This document shows positions 37,494-46,081 of a DNA stretch of 64,000 nt, piece after piece. Numbering within the stretch: the first letter of the stretch is position 1; each line of letters begins with the position of its first letter. A program made the position numbers and the translations under genes. Source of the DNA: Pseudomonas putida (GTDB lineage Bacteria > Pseudomonadota > Gammaproteobacteria > Pseudomonadales > Pseudomonadaceae); contig NZ_BSKJ01000003.1 in NCBI RefSeq assembly GCF_030159595.1, forward strand, positions 434,001 through 498,000. Direction: 5' to 3'. The notes beneath the pieces are model-generated. The model had not been told where the DNA came from and did not search any database. It saw nothing but the letters and a program-made list of their open reading frames with translations.

Positions 37494-38168
37494 ATGAAAA
37501 CGATCGACCTTTCCAGCACTTCGGTGCGTGTGCTCAACCAGTCCCTGCACGGCGAGGTACAGGACCATGAATGGCGAGTGACCCACCCTGACGGCAAGCA
37601 CAACCTGGCCGTGGGCATCAACGCCGCTGTGGCAGTGGATATCGAAGGCCATGCCGGTTACTACTGCGCCGGCATGAACCAGCAGGCCAGCGTGACCGTG
37701 CACGGCAACGTCGGTGTGGGGGTTGCCGAGAACATGATGTCTGGCTCGGTGCGGGTCAAGGGCAGCGCCTCCCAGGCCGCTGGTGCCACCGCCCATGGCG
37801 GGCTGCTGGTAATCGAAGGTGACGCTGGTGCCCGTTGCGGTATTTCCATGAAGGGTGTGGACATCGTGGTAGGCGGGAGCATCGGCCACATGAGTTGCTT
37901 CATGGGCCAGGCCGGGCGCCTGGTGGTGTGTGGCGATGCCGGCGATGCGTTGGGCGACTCGCTGTACGAGGTGCAGATCTACGTCAAAGGCTCGGTGCAG
38001 TCGCTGGGTTCGGACTGTATCGAAAAAGAGATGCGCGCCGAACACCTGCAAGACCTGCAGGAACTGCTGAACAAGGCAGGCCTGGACCACAAGGCCGCTG
38101 ATTTCAAACGCTACGGCTCGGCCCGTCAGCTGTACAACTTCAAAGTCGACAACGCCAGCGCGTACTGA
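37494..38168 (+). CDS. glxC: GlxC, GXGXG-domain subunit of glutamate-synthase-like complex
   Basis: This 224-residue protein is made largely of a right-handed beta-helix with GXGXG-type repeats (GNVGVGVAENMMSGSVRVKG, then GGLLVIEGDAGARCGISMKG and DIVVGGSIGHMSCFMGQAG). In glutamate synthase this is the structural C-terminal alpha-subunit domain. In the split Glx/Mgs enzymes it is a separate subunit (MgsB). It lies between glxB and glxD with spacings of 27 and 15 bases, so the three subunits are made together. Confidence 0.88.
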   Translation: MKTIDLSSTSVRVLNQSLHGEVQDHEWRVTHPDGKHNLAVGINAAVAVDIEGHAGYYCAGMNQQASVTVHGNVGVGVAENMMSGSVRVKGSASQAAGATAHGGLLVIEGDAGARCGISMKGVDIVVGGSIGHMSCFMGQAGRLVVCGDAGDALGDSLYEVQIYVKGSVQSLGSDCIEKEMRAEHLQDLQELLNKAGLDHKAADFKRYGSARQLYNFKVDNASAY

Positions 38169-38183
38169 TCCAGGAGCATTCCC

Positions 38184-39509
38184 ATGAGCGAGCAATTTCC
38201 CCCGGTACTGCGTGAATCGGCCACCTTCGATCGCCTGACCATCCAGGAAATCCAGCGTGCCGCTGAAACCGGCATCTACGACATTCGTGGCGGCGGCACC
38301 AAGCGCCGCGTGCCGCACTTCGACGACCTGCTGCTGCTAGGGGCCAGCGTGTCGCGCTACCCGCTGGAAGGCTACCGCGAGAAGTGCGGTACCGACGTGG
38401 TGCTGGGTAACCGGTTTGCGAAAAAGCCGATCCACCTGAAAATCCCGGTCACCATCGCCGGCATGAGCTTCGGTGCGCTGTCGGCCAACGCCAAAGAGGC
38501 GCTGGGCCGTGGCGCTACCATTGCCGGCACCAGTACCACCACTGGCGACGGTGGCATGACCCCGGAGGAACGCGGGCAGTCTCAGCACCTGGTGTACCAG
38601 TACCTGCCATCGCGTTATGGCATGAACCCGGATGACCTGCGCAAGGCTGATGCTATCGAGATCGTCCTCGGCCAAGGCGCCAAGCCGGGCGGTGGCGGCA
38701 TGTTGTTAGGTATGAAGGTGACCGAGCGGGTGGCCGGCATGCGTACCTTGCCGATCGGCGTCGATCAGCGCAGTGCCTGCCGCCATCCGGACTGGACCGG
38801 GCCGGACGACTTGGCGATCAAGATTGCCGAAATCCGTGAGATCACTGACTGGGAAAAACCCATCTATGTGAAAATCGGCGCCAGCCGCCCGTACTACGAC
38901 GTCAAGCTGGCGGTGAAAGCCGGTGCTGATGTGATCGTGCTCGACGGCATGCAGGGGGGGACTGCTGCGACGCAAGAAGTGTTCATCGAGCACGTCGGCA
39001 TCCCGATTCTGCCGGCCATCCCGCAGGCGGTACAGGCGCTTCAGGAAATGGGCATGCACCGCAAAGTGCAGCTGATTGTCTCGGGTGGCATCCGCAACGG
39101 TGCCGACGTGGCCAAGGCCATGGCACTGGGCGCCGATGCGGTGGCCATTGGTACGGCGGCGCTGATCGCCTTGGGTGACAACCACCCGCGACTGGACAGC
39201 GAGTTGAAGAAGATTGGCTCGGCGGCCGGCTTCTATGACGACTGGCAGAACGGTCGCGACCCGGCCGGCATCACCACCCAGGACCCGGAACTGGCCAAGC
39301 GCCTCAACCCGGAAGAGGCCGGGCGTCGGTTGGCCAATTACCTGCGTGTGCTGGTGCTGGAGGCACAGACCATGGCGCGGGCATGTGGCAAGTCGCACCT
39401 GCACAACCTTGACCCGGAGGACCTGGTGGCGTTGACCGTGGAAGCGGCGGCGATGGCCCGGGTACCGCTGGCCGGCACTGCCTGGGTGCCGGGCCAGGCG
39501 CAGTACTGA
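38184..39509 (+). CDS. glxD: GlxD, FMN-binding glutamate-synthase-like subunit without visible Fe-S cysteines
   Basis: This 441-residue TIM-barrel FMN protein corresponds to the synthase domain of GltB (MgsC in N-methylglutamate synthase). FMN and 2-oxoglutarate site sequences are present: GMSFGALSANAKEALGRGA, GTSTTTGDGGMTPEERG, YVKIGASRPYYDVKLAVKAG, LDGMQGGTAAT and SGGIRNGADVAKAMALGAD. Where GltB has its three cysteines (CxxxxCPVGVATQDP), this protein reads GRDPAGITTQDPELAKR (residues about 357-373) with no cysteine, so a [3Fe-4S] cluster looks unlikely. It has CAGGAG before the ATG. It is the catalytic end of the GlnT-GlxBCD route that makes glutamate or N-methylglutamate. Confidence 0.87.
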   Translation: MSEQFPPVLRESATFDRLTIQEIQRAAETGIYDIRGGGTKRRVPHFDDLLLLGASVSRYPLEGYREKCGTDVVLGNRFAKKPIHLKIPVTIAGMSFGALSANAKEALGRGATIAGTSTTTGDGGMTPEERGQSQHLVYQYLPSRYGMNPDDLRKADAIEIVLGQGAKPGGGGMLLGMKVTERVAGMRTLPIGVDQRSACRHPDWTGPDDLAIKIAEIREITDWEKPIYVKIGASRPYYDVKLAVKAGADVIVLDGMQGGTAATQEVFIEHVGIPILPAIPQAVQALQEMGMHRKVQLIVSGGIRNGADVAKAMALGADAVAIGTAALIALGDNHPRLDSELKKIGSAAGFYDDWQNGRDPAGITTQDPELAKRLNPEEAGRRLANYLRVLVLEAQTMARACGKSHLHNLDPEDLVALTVEAAAMARVPLAGTAWVPGQAQY

Positions 39510-39566
39510 TCCATCCCGACACCGCCGGCTGCCAGCCGGCGGTTTTCATTGCACAGGAGTGATTCC

Positions 39567-40868
39567 ATGAAGCTTGCCCTTGCTGTTGTGCTGTTCGCGT
39601 TGACTCCGCTGGCCTACGCCGCCGAACCCTCCCTGGACACCGGCAACACCGCCTGGATGATCTGCGCCGCGATGTTCGTGCTGATGATGTGCATCCCGGG
39701 CCTGGCGCTGTTCTACGGTGGCATGGTGCGGGCCAAGAACTTCCTCTCGGTGTTCACCCAGCTGTTCGCGGTGGCCGGCGTGATCGGCATCCTTTGGGTG
39801 CTGTTTGGCTACAGCCTGGTGGTCGATACCACCGGCATGGTCGAGGGCCAGCTCACCTTCAACAGTTTCATTGGCGGGCTGGACAAGGCACTGATGCTGG
39901 ATATTGGCCATGACAGCCTGGTCGGCTCCATTCCCGAAGGCGTGTTTGCAGTTTTCCAACTGACGTTCGCCATCATCACCCCAGCGCTGATTGCTGGTGG
40001 TTTTGCCGAGCGCATGAAGTTCAGTGCTTCGTTGCTGTTCATGGCTGCGTGGTTCGTGCTGGTGTACGCGCCGATCGCCCATATGGTGTGGGGCGGGCCG
40101 GGGGCACTGATGGTCAACTGGGGCGTGCTGGACTTCGCGGGCGGCACGGCGGTGCATATCAACTCAGGCGTAGCTGCCTTGGCGGCGGCGTTGATGCTGG
40201 GCAAGCGCAAGGGCTACCCGCAGGTGGCCATGCCGCCGCACAACCTGGGCTTTACCCTGGTAGGTGCGGGGTTGTTGTGGGTGGGCTGGTTCGGCTTCAA
40301 CGTGGGATCGGGGCTTGCGGCCAACGAGGGCGCAGGGGTAGTGATGCTGGCGACCATGGTGGCGGCCTGCGCGGGGATTGTCGGTTGGTTGCTGACCGAG
40401 AAGGTGATGCATGGTCGACCGACTGCCTTGGGTGCTGCGTCAGGGGCATTGGCCGGCTTGGTGGGGATCACACCGGCCTGCGCGTTCGTCGGGCCGCTGG
40501 GTGCGCTGGTAATCGGCTTGTTGACCGGGGCCATCTGCTTCTTTGCCGTGACCCGGCTCAAGCAGGCGTTGGGGTATGACGACAGCCTCGATGTATTCGG
40601 GCTGCATGGCGTCGGCGGGATGGTCGGAGCGATCTTGACCGGAGTATTCGCCGCGCCGGCATTGGGTGGTTATGTGGAGGGTATATCGCCGATCGGGCAG
40701 GCTCTGGTGCAGCTCAAGGGGGTGGCGTTCACCTTTGTGTACTGCTTCGTGGTGAGCTGGGCGATTCTTGGGGTGATCAAGCTGACTGTCGGGCTGCGGG
40801 CCAGTCGGGACGAGGAAGAACAGGGGCTGGACTTGGCGGAGCACAATGAGCGGGCTTACAACCTCTGA
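39567..40868 (+). CDS. Amt/Rh-family ammonium (methylammonium) transporter
   Basis: This is a 433-residue ammonium channel. A signal-peptide-like N-terminus (MKLALAVVLFALTPLAYAAE) precedes eleven helices. The pore's twin histidines sit in HINSGVAALAAALMLG (near residue 168) and FGLHGVGGMVGAILTG (near residue 333-350). No glnK gene is beside it, unlike the housekeeping amtB of pseudomonads. It is the last gene of the glnT-glxBCD cluster, 57 bases after glxD, which implies uptake of ammonium or methylammonium for that pathway. A long hairpin follows. Confidence 0.88.
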   Translation: MKLALAVVLFALTPLAYAAEPSLDTGNTAWMICAAMFVLMMCIPGLALFYGGMVRAKNFLSVFTQLFAVAGVIGILWVLFGYSLVVDTTGMVEGQLTFNSFIGGLDKALMLDIGHDSLVGSIPEGVFAVFQLTFAIITPALIAGGFAERMKFSASLLFMAAWFVLVYAPIAHMVWGGPGALMVNWGVLDFAGGTAVHINSGVAALAAALMLGKRKGYPQVAMPPHNLGFTLVGAGLLWVGWFGFNVGSGLAANEGAGVVMLATMVAACAGIVGWLLTEKVMHGRPTALGAASGALAGLVGITPACAFVGPLGALVIGLLTGAICFFAVTRLKQALGYDDSLDVFGLHGVGGMVGAILTGVFAAPALGGYVEGISPIGQALVQLKGVAFTFVYCFVVSWAILGVIKLTVGLRASRDEEEQGLDLAEHNERAYNL

Positions 40869-40870
40869 CT

Positions 40871-40919
40871 CCTGTACCGGCCTCTTCGCGGGACAAGCCC
40901 GCGAAGAGGCCGGTACAGG
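40871..40919. repeat. REP-type hairpin after the amt gene
   Basis: Perfect 22-base arms (40871-40892 and 40898-40919) with loop ACAAG carry the GGCCTCTTCGCGGG core. It begins 2 bases after the amt stop and ends 5 bases before the stop of the convergent permease gene, so it probably terminates both. Confidence 0.85.
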
Positions 40920-40924
40920 TTGAA

Positions 40925-42337
40925 TCAGTGCCCCATGGCCAACTTGGCACTCGTCTGCCGACGACGGTAGGCACTGTCACGGCTGGCCAGCCACCCGTAC
41001 AGCGGCGAGGTAATTGCCAACCCTACCAGCCACGACAGGTCAGCCCCGTTGATGTGCTCGGAAATCGGCCCGACATACAGCGGCGTGTTCATGAACGGGA
41101 TCTGCACCACAATGCCCACCGCATAGGCGATCAACGCTTGCGGGTTGTAACGGCCGTAGATACCACCATCGACCTGGAAGATCGACTGGATGTCATAGTC
41201 CCCCTTGTGAATCGCATAGAAGTCGATCAGGTTGATCGCCGTCCACGGTACGAGCACCACCAGCAGCACCAGCACCATGTCGACGAAGTGGCCGATGAAG
41301 TCTGCCGAGGCGAACACTGCCACCACGCAACAGGCCGACAGCACGATCAGCGAAAGCACCGCGCGGCTCTTGGCGGTAGGGATCCAGCGGTAGGCGAAGG
41401 TTTGCACCAGGGTGATGATCGACAGCACCGCACCATACAGGTTGAGGGCGTTGTGGCTGATCACGCTGAGCAGGAACAGCACTAGCATGATCGGGCCCAG
41501 GGTGCCGGTGGCCAGCTTGACTGCCTCCATGGTGTCCATGCCGGCTGGAATCGCCAGCACGGCCACGGCACCGAAGATGAACGACAGGCTCGAACCCAGG
41601 GCCGAGCCCAGGTAAGTGGTCCAGAAGGTCGAGCTGACTTTGACGTCGGACGGCAGGTAGCGCGAGTAGTCCGATACATAGGGTGCAAAGGCGATTTGCC
41701 ACAGCGCCGCCAGCGACACGGTGGCCAGCCAGCCGGCCAGGTTGAAGCCGCCGCGGGTCAGGAAGTCGTCGCTTTGCACATGGGTGAAGATGTAGCCGAA
41801 GCCGACCACGATGCCGATGCCCAGCACCCAGGTGCCGATGCGGTTGAGCACATGGATAAAGCGGTAGCCGATGATGCCGATGATGCCCGAGCCCAGCGCA
41901 CCGATGACGATGCCCACCGGTACCGGCACGGCGTCCACCACGCCATGCAGCGACTTGCCGGCGAGTACGATGTTGGATGCGAAGAAACCGATGTACATGA
42001 CGCCGGCGATCACCACCACCAGCAGCGCGCCGAGGGTACCGAACTGCGCGCGGCTCTGGATCATCTGCGGAATGCCCATTTGAGGGCCCTGGGCCGAGTG
42101 CAGCGCCATCAGTACACCACCGACCAGGTGGCCGACCAGGATGGCGATGATGCCCCATACCAGGTTCAGGTGAAACAACTGCACGCCCAGCGCGCCGGTG
42201 ACGATGGGCAGCGGCGCGATGTTGCCGCCGAACCACAGTGTGAACAGATCCCTTACCTTTCCATGGCGGTCTTGCGGGGGCACATAGCCGATCGTGTGTT
42301 TCTCTATGAGGGGTGCCGAATTGGCTGCACTGGTCAT
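40925..42337 (-). CDS. NCS1-family (purine/cytosine-type) permease, copy 1
   Basis: This 470-residue membrane permease of the nucleobase:cation symporter-1 family has about 12 helices. It reads closely like the permease at 52199-53605, sharing for example RHGKVRDLFTLWF or RHGKARDLFTLWF, GPQMGIPQMIQSRAQFG against GPQLGIPQMVQSRGQFG, ISHNALNLYGAVLSI, and the ending around LYVGP. Known family substrates are cytosine, allantoin, uracil, hydantoins and thiamine precursors. The start at MTSAANSAPLIEKHT aligns with the other copy. It stands alone, convergent with the amt gene. Confidence 0.87.
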   Translation of the reverse strand: MTSAANSAPLIEKHTIGYVPPQDRHGKVRDLFTLWFGGNIAPLPIVTGALGVQLFHLNLVWGIIAILVGHLVGGVLMALHSAQGPQMGIPQMIQSRAQFGTLGALLVVVIAGVMYIGFFASNIVLAGKSLHGVVDAVPVPVGIVIGALGSGIIGIIGYRFIHVLNRIGTWVLGIGIVVGFGYIFTHVQSDDFLTRGGFNLAGWLATVSLAALWQIAFAPYVSDYSRYLPSDVKVSSTFWTTYLGSALGSSLSFIFGAVAVLAIPAGMDTMEAVKLATGTLGPIMLVLFLLSVISHNALNLYGAVLSIITLVQTFAYRWIPTAKSRAVLSLIVLSACCVVAVFASADFIGHFVDMVLVLLVVLVPWTAINLIDFYAIHKGDYDIQSIFQVDGGIYGRYNPQALIAYAVGIVVQIPFMNTPLYVGPISEHINGADLSWLVGLAITSPLYGWLASRDSAYRRRQTSAKLAMGH

Positions 42338-42689
42338 GACTGACTCCAAGGCAAGGTAGGGCATCGGGAACTGCCCGGGGGCGTGCCGGCGAAGGGCGAC
42401 GCGTTCTTGTTGGAGCGATGATGCGGGGCGCGGGGATAACGAGAAATTAGTAAATATGTACCCACAAACCTTAAAAAAACTAAGGCTGACAAAAACTTAA
42501 GCGGGGGACGGTAGCAAGGAGGGTGCCAGCGGGCGGGAGGGCTTGTAGTAGAGGGGGTTGTGGTTTGGCGGGTCGTTTGTGGTGGACTGTGCTGGTGCGC
42601 CATGCGCGTTTTCAGGGCAGAAGAAAAGGTGGTTTGTGCCAGCCTCTTCGCGGGCTTGCCCGCGAAGAGGCCAGAACAGGAGAAAACAG
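42338..42689. other. Intergenic region with a REP hairpin
   Basis: These 352 bases contain the permease promoter. An AT-rich hairpin, CCTTA (42469-42473) and TAAGG (42481-42485), lies about 130 bases upstream of the permease start. A REP element follows with 14-base arms at 42642-42655 and 42658-42671. I see no gene. Confidence 0.6.
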
Positions 42690-43142
42690 CTACATCGGCA
42701 ACGACCGATCCTGAATCACCTCTTTCATCACCAGGGTCGAACTCAACCGCTTCACATTGGGAATGCTGGTCAGCTTCTCGTCATACAGCTTCTGGAAAGC
42801 CGGCAAGTCCTTGGCCACCACATGCAACAGGTAGTCCGGATCACCGAACAGCCGCTGCGCTTCGACGATCTGTGGGATCTCGGCCAGTGCCGCCTCAAAG
42901 TCTGCCACCGGCTGGCGGGTGACCTCGCGCAGGGTCACGAATACCAGCGCGGCAAAGTTCAGCCCCACAGCGCTCGGCGCCAGGCGGGCGTGATAGCCCA
43001 GAATTGCCCCGGACGCTTCCAGTGCCTTCAGGCGCCGATGGCAGGGCGACAGGCTGAGCCCCACGCGGTCGGCCAACTCGGTCACCGACAGGCGACCGTC
43101 TTTTTGCAGCTCGGCAAGGATTTTTCGATCAGTCCTGTCCAT
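42690..43142 (-). CDS. Lrp/AsnC-family regulator, divergent from a LysE exporter
   Basis: This 150-residue protein has an N-terminal helix-turn-helix (RTDRKILAELQKDGRLSVTE, then LSLSPCHRRLKALEASGAI) and a C-terminal ligand-binding RAM domain (LFGDPDYLLHVVAKDL). It is divergent from the LysE-type gene 112 bases away, a standard pairing in which the regulator induces export of the amino acid it senses. Short inverted segments around GAAAATCCCCGGGCGGAATC lie between them. Confidence 0.88.
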   Translation of the reverse strand: MDRTDRKILAELQKDGRLSVTELADRVGLSLSPCHRRLKALEASGAILGYHARLAPSAVGLNFAALVFVTLREVTRQPVADFEAALAEIPQIVEAQRLFGDPDYLLHVVAKDLPAFQKLYDEKLTSIPNVKRLSSTLVMKEVIQDRSLPM

Positions 43143-43254
43143 TGAGAAGAATCTTCCATTTCATGAATGCAGAGAGGGAATATACGAAAGAAAATCCCCG
43201 GGCGGAATCCGTAATCTTTCGAGATCTCAAGGCAGTGGAAAAAGGAAGATTCAA

Positions 43255-43869
43255 GTGGCTATCAGTGTTCTGACGGCATTCTGGGCCGTGTCGATGCTGT
43301 TCGTGATTACCCCGGGGGCAGATTGGGCCTATGCCATTTCGGCGGGCATGCGCGGGCGCTGGGTGATGCCGGCGGTGGCGGGCATGCTGTCGGGGCATTT
43401 CCTGGCGACGCTGGTGGTGGCGGCCGGGGTTGGCAGCCTCCTGGCAGGTCACCCGCTGGCGCTGACCTTGCTGACCTTGGCGGGGTGCAGCTACCTGCTG
43501 TGGCTGGGCGGCAACCTGTTGCTGAGCCCGGCGTTGCCTGAGGCAGGGCAGGGGGGTGTGGGGGAGTCGGGCTCGCGCTGGGCGTTCAAGGGGTTTTGCG
43601 TCAGCGGGTTGAACCCGAAAGTGTTCCTGCTGTTCCTGGCCCTGTTACCGCAGTTCACCGACCCGCAGTCAAGCTGGCCGGTGCCGTTGCAGATCCTGCT
43701 GCTGGGCCTGGTACACCTGTGTAGCTCGCTGGTGATCTATTCGTTGGTCGGCTATGGCGCCAAAGCGGTGCTGAGCACCCGGCCGGGGGCGGCCAGGCTG
43801 GTAGGGAGAGTGTCGGGGGTAGCGATGATCACGGTGGCCTTGGGCTTGATAGCGGGACAGATCAACTGA
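43255..43869 (+). CDS. LysE/RhtB-family exporter 1
   Basis: This 204-residue membrane protein has about six helices. The LysE-family hallmark at the end of the first helix is VITPGADWAYAISAGMRG. A second family stretch is GFCVSGLNPKVFLLFLALLP. It begins with GTG, preceded by AAGGAAG. Members export amino acids such as lysine, threonine or homoserine. Here the divergent Lrp-type gene suggests amino-acid-responsive expression. The second LysE-type gene downstream is about 38% different in the signature alone, so the two are not recent copies. Confidence 0.85.
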   Translation: MAISVLTAFWAVSMLFVITPGADWAYAISAGMRGRWVMPAVAGMLSGHFLATLVVAAGVGSLLAGHPLALTLLTLAGCSYLLWLGGNLLLSPALPEAGQGGVGESGSRWAFKGFCVSGLNPKVFLLFLALLPQFTDPQSSWPVPLQILLLGLVHLCSSLVIYSLVGYGAKAVLSTRPGAARLVGRVSGVAMITVALGLIAGQIN

Positions 43870-43935
43870 GTTCACCGGTTTCGAAGGGCTTCAGATAAAC
43901 TCGCAACATTCCACAGCACAACCAGGACGTGCCCC

Positions 43936-44568
43936 ATGCCCGAAACCACCCAACTGTTAACGTTTGCCCTGATCTGCCTGGGCATGGTCCTGACCCCCGG
44001 GCCGAACATGATCTACCTGATTTCCCGCTCGATCTGCCAGGGGCGCAAGGCCGGCTTGATTTCCCTTGGCGGTGTAGCGCTGGGTTTCGTCATCTACATG
44101 TTCTGCGCGGCACTGGGCATCACCGCCCTGGTGATGGCTGTACCGTTTGCCTACGATGCGCTGCGCATCGGTGGCGCGCTGTACCTGCTGTACCTGGCCT
44201 GGCAAGCGCTGCGTCCGGGCGGTCGCTCACCATTCCAGGTAAAGGACCTGCCGGCGGACAGCCCACGCCGGCTGTTTACCATGGGCTTTGCCACCAGCCT
44301 GCTGAATCCCAAGATCGCGGTCATGTACCTGTCGCTGATGCCGCAGTTCATCGAACCCGGCCACGGCAGTGTGCTGGTGCAGTCACTGGTGCTGGGCTCG
44401 ACGCAGATCGCCGTCAGCGTATCGGTCAACGCATTGATCGCGATCATGGCCGGCTCCATTGCGGTGTTCCTGGCCGGCCGACCGCTGTGGCAACAGGTTC
44501 AACGCTGGTTGATGGGCACTGTGCTGGCGGGCCTGGCCGTGCGCATGCTGGCTGAAGGGCGTCGCTGA
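43936..44568 (+). CDS. LysE/RhtB-family exporter 2
   Basis: This 210-residue membrane protein has about six helices, with the signature LTPGPNMIYLISRSICQGRK and the later TMGFATSLLNPKIAVMYLSL. It lies 66 bases after LysE exporter 1 on the same strand, so co-expression is possible. The exported substrate is unknown. Confidence 0.85.
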   Translation: MPETTQLLTFALICLGMVLTPGPNMIYLISRSICQGRKAGLISLGGVALGFVIYMFCAALGITALVMAVPFAYDALRIGGALYLLYLAWQALRPGGRSPFQVKDLPADSPRRLFTMGFATSLLNPKIAVMYLSLMPQFIEPGHGSVLVQSLVLGSTQIAVSVSVNALIAIMAGSIAVFLAGRPLWQQVQRWLMGTVLAGLAVRMLAEGRR

Positions 44569-44674
44569 GCCATCAGGTGCGCCGTTGGTTCAGCGGCCTT
44601 CCTACCACACGTCGCGGAAGGGAATACCCAGTGCCAACGGCTTGCGCCCGAGAAGCTGGGTGAAGGCATCATTG

Positions 44675-45238
44675 CTAGCGCATGAAGTGCACCTTGCCAG
44701 TGTCATCATTGCCCATGTAAATGCCGTAAACCCCTGCCTGCCGCTCAAGGATGTAGCGCTCCAGTATCTGCCGGATCGCCGGGTAATAGATCTCGTCCCA
44801 CGGAATCTCGTCAGGTTCGAAGAACTTGTAGGCCAGTGTCTCCGGCCCATACTGCCCGGTTTCTTCAGTGGCGATGGCGCGGAAGATGATGTACACCTCG
44901 CTGATCCTGGGCACGCTGAAGATCGAGTAGGGCGAAACGATATCGGCGCGCACGCCGCTTTCTTCCCACACCTCGCGCAGTGCCGCCTGCTCAGTGGTTT
45001 CACCAGCCTCCATGAACCCGGCCGGCAAGGTCCAGGTGCCTGGGCGCGGCGGAATGGCGCGCTGGCACAGCAGGTACTTGCCATCGCGCTCGATGATGCA
45101 GCCGGCGATGATCTTCGGGTTGACGTAGTGGATATAGCCGCAGCCGGTACAGTGCAAGCGTTCGTGGGTATCGCCAGTGGGAACGCCCCGGGCCAGTTCC
45201 GTGGTGCAGTGCGGGCAGTAGCGCGGGGCGTTGGGCAT
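44675..45238 (-). CDS. NUDIX hydrolase with N-terminal zinc ribbon
   Basis: This 187-residue protein has an N-terminal zinc ribbon (YCPHCTTEL and LHCTGCGYIHY, two Cys pairs). A full Nudix box follows at about residues 73-95 (GFMEAGETTEQAALREVWEE continuing SGV), with all metal-binding glutamates. Relatives hydrolyse NADH, ADP-ribose or similar nucleoside diphosphates. The stop codon of the GntR gene lies only 2 bases from its start, so the two are probably co-transcribed. A link with the adjacent catabolic cluster is not evident. Confidence 0.87.
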   Translation of the reverse strand: MPNAPRYCPHCTTELARGVPTGDTHERLHCTGCGYIHYVNPKIIAGCIIERDGKYLLCQRAIPPRPGTWTLPAGFMEAGETTEQAALREVWEESGVRADIVSPYSIFSVPRISEVYIIFRAIATEETGQYGPETLAYKFFEPDEIPWDEIYYPAIRQILERYILERQAGVYGIYMGNDDTGKVHFMR

Positions 45239-45240
45239 GA

Positions 45241-45993
45241 TCAGCGGCCTATGCGGGGTTCCTTCAGGGCCAGGGGCTCGACAATGTCGCGCACCTTGGC
45301 GTTGTCATCCTGCTTCTGGCGCAGGTAGTCCAGGGCCACCTTGGCGGCGGCGCGGACGTGGTCGACCGAGGCCTGGTGGGCCACCAGCGGGTCGCCGCCC
45401 TTGATTGCCTCGACGATCTTTTCCATTTCACGGTTGCTGGCGCCACGGCGGTTTTCCTGCGACACCGAGGTGGCACGCAGGTAGCTGATGCGTGCCTGCA
45501 ACTGGCGTAGCTGCTGGGCCGCCACCTGGTTGCCGGAACCTTCCAGCAGCACGTCGTAGAAGCCTTGTACCGAGTCCAGCACCTGCTGCAGCTCGCCCTC
45601 TTCGAGGGCTTCGCGGTTGACCTCCAGCGCACGCTCCAGGGCGCGGATGTCCTTGGCCTTGGCGTTGAGGGTGAACAACTGCACGATCAGCCCTTCGAGC
45701 ACGCAACGCAGCTCGTAGATGTCGCGGGCGTCTTCCAGGGTGATGATCGCCACGCGCGGGCCTTTGGCGTCGGCGAATTCCACCAGGCCTTCGGACTCCA
45801 GGTGGCGCAACGCTTCACGCACCGACGTGCGGCTGACGCCGAGGCGGTCGCAGAGGTCGCGCTCTACCAGGCGGTCGCCTGGCAGCAGGTGGAAGTTCAT
45901 GATCGCGGCGCGCAGCTTGTCGAGCACGATTTCGCGTAGGGTAACGGGGTTGCGGTTGACCTTGAAGCTGTCGTCGAGTGGCTGGCGTTTCAT
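45241..45993 (-). CDS. GntR-family (FCD subfamily) transcriptional regulator
   Basis: This 250-residue regulator has an N-terminal winged helix-turn-helix (about residues 15-80, LPGDRLVERDLCDRLGVSRT then SVREALRHLESEGLVEF) and a C-terminal FCD all-helical ligand-binding domain (about 90-225) that normally binds a carboxylate with a metal. It sits at the downstream end of the LLM/flavin-reductase catabolic genes. The palindrome ATGGTATACCAT in their promoters is the kind of site FCD regulators bind. Local repressor of those genes is the best inference. I see no such site before its own gene. Confidence 0.88.
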   Translation of the reverse strand: MKRQPLDDSFKVNRNPVTLREIVLDKLRAAIMNFHLLPGDRLVERDLCDRLGVSRTSVREALRHLESEGLVEFADAKGPRVAIITLEDARDIYELRCVLEGLIVQLFTLNAKAKDIRALERALEVNREALEEGELQQVLDSVQGFYDVLLEGSGNQVAAQQLRQLQARISYLRATSVSQENRRGASNREMEKIVEAIKGGDPLVAHQASVDHVRAAAKVALDYLRQKQDDNAKVRDIVEPLALKEPRIGR

Positions 45994-46081
45994 CAGGTGC
46001 GCTCTTTATGAGGCTGTTGCGCCAACATCGCGGAACGCCTCGAACCGAGGCTTTCCATGCAGTGGTTCGAACAGCCCGTTG

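Noticed and set aside
36543..38318. Long open frame on the minus strand (591 codons) opposite glxB and glxC
   Set aside because: High G+C at third codon positions of the real genes keeps the antisense frame open. Its sequence is rich in His, Gln, Val and Gly and shows no family motifs.
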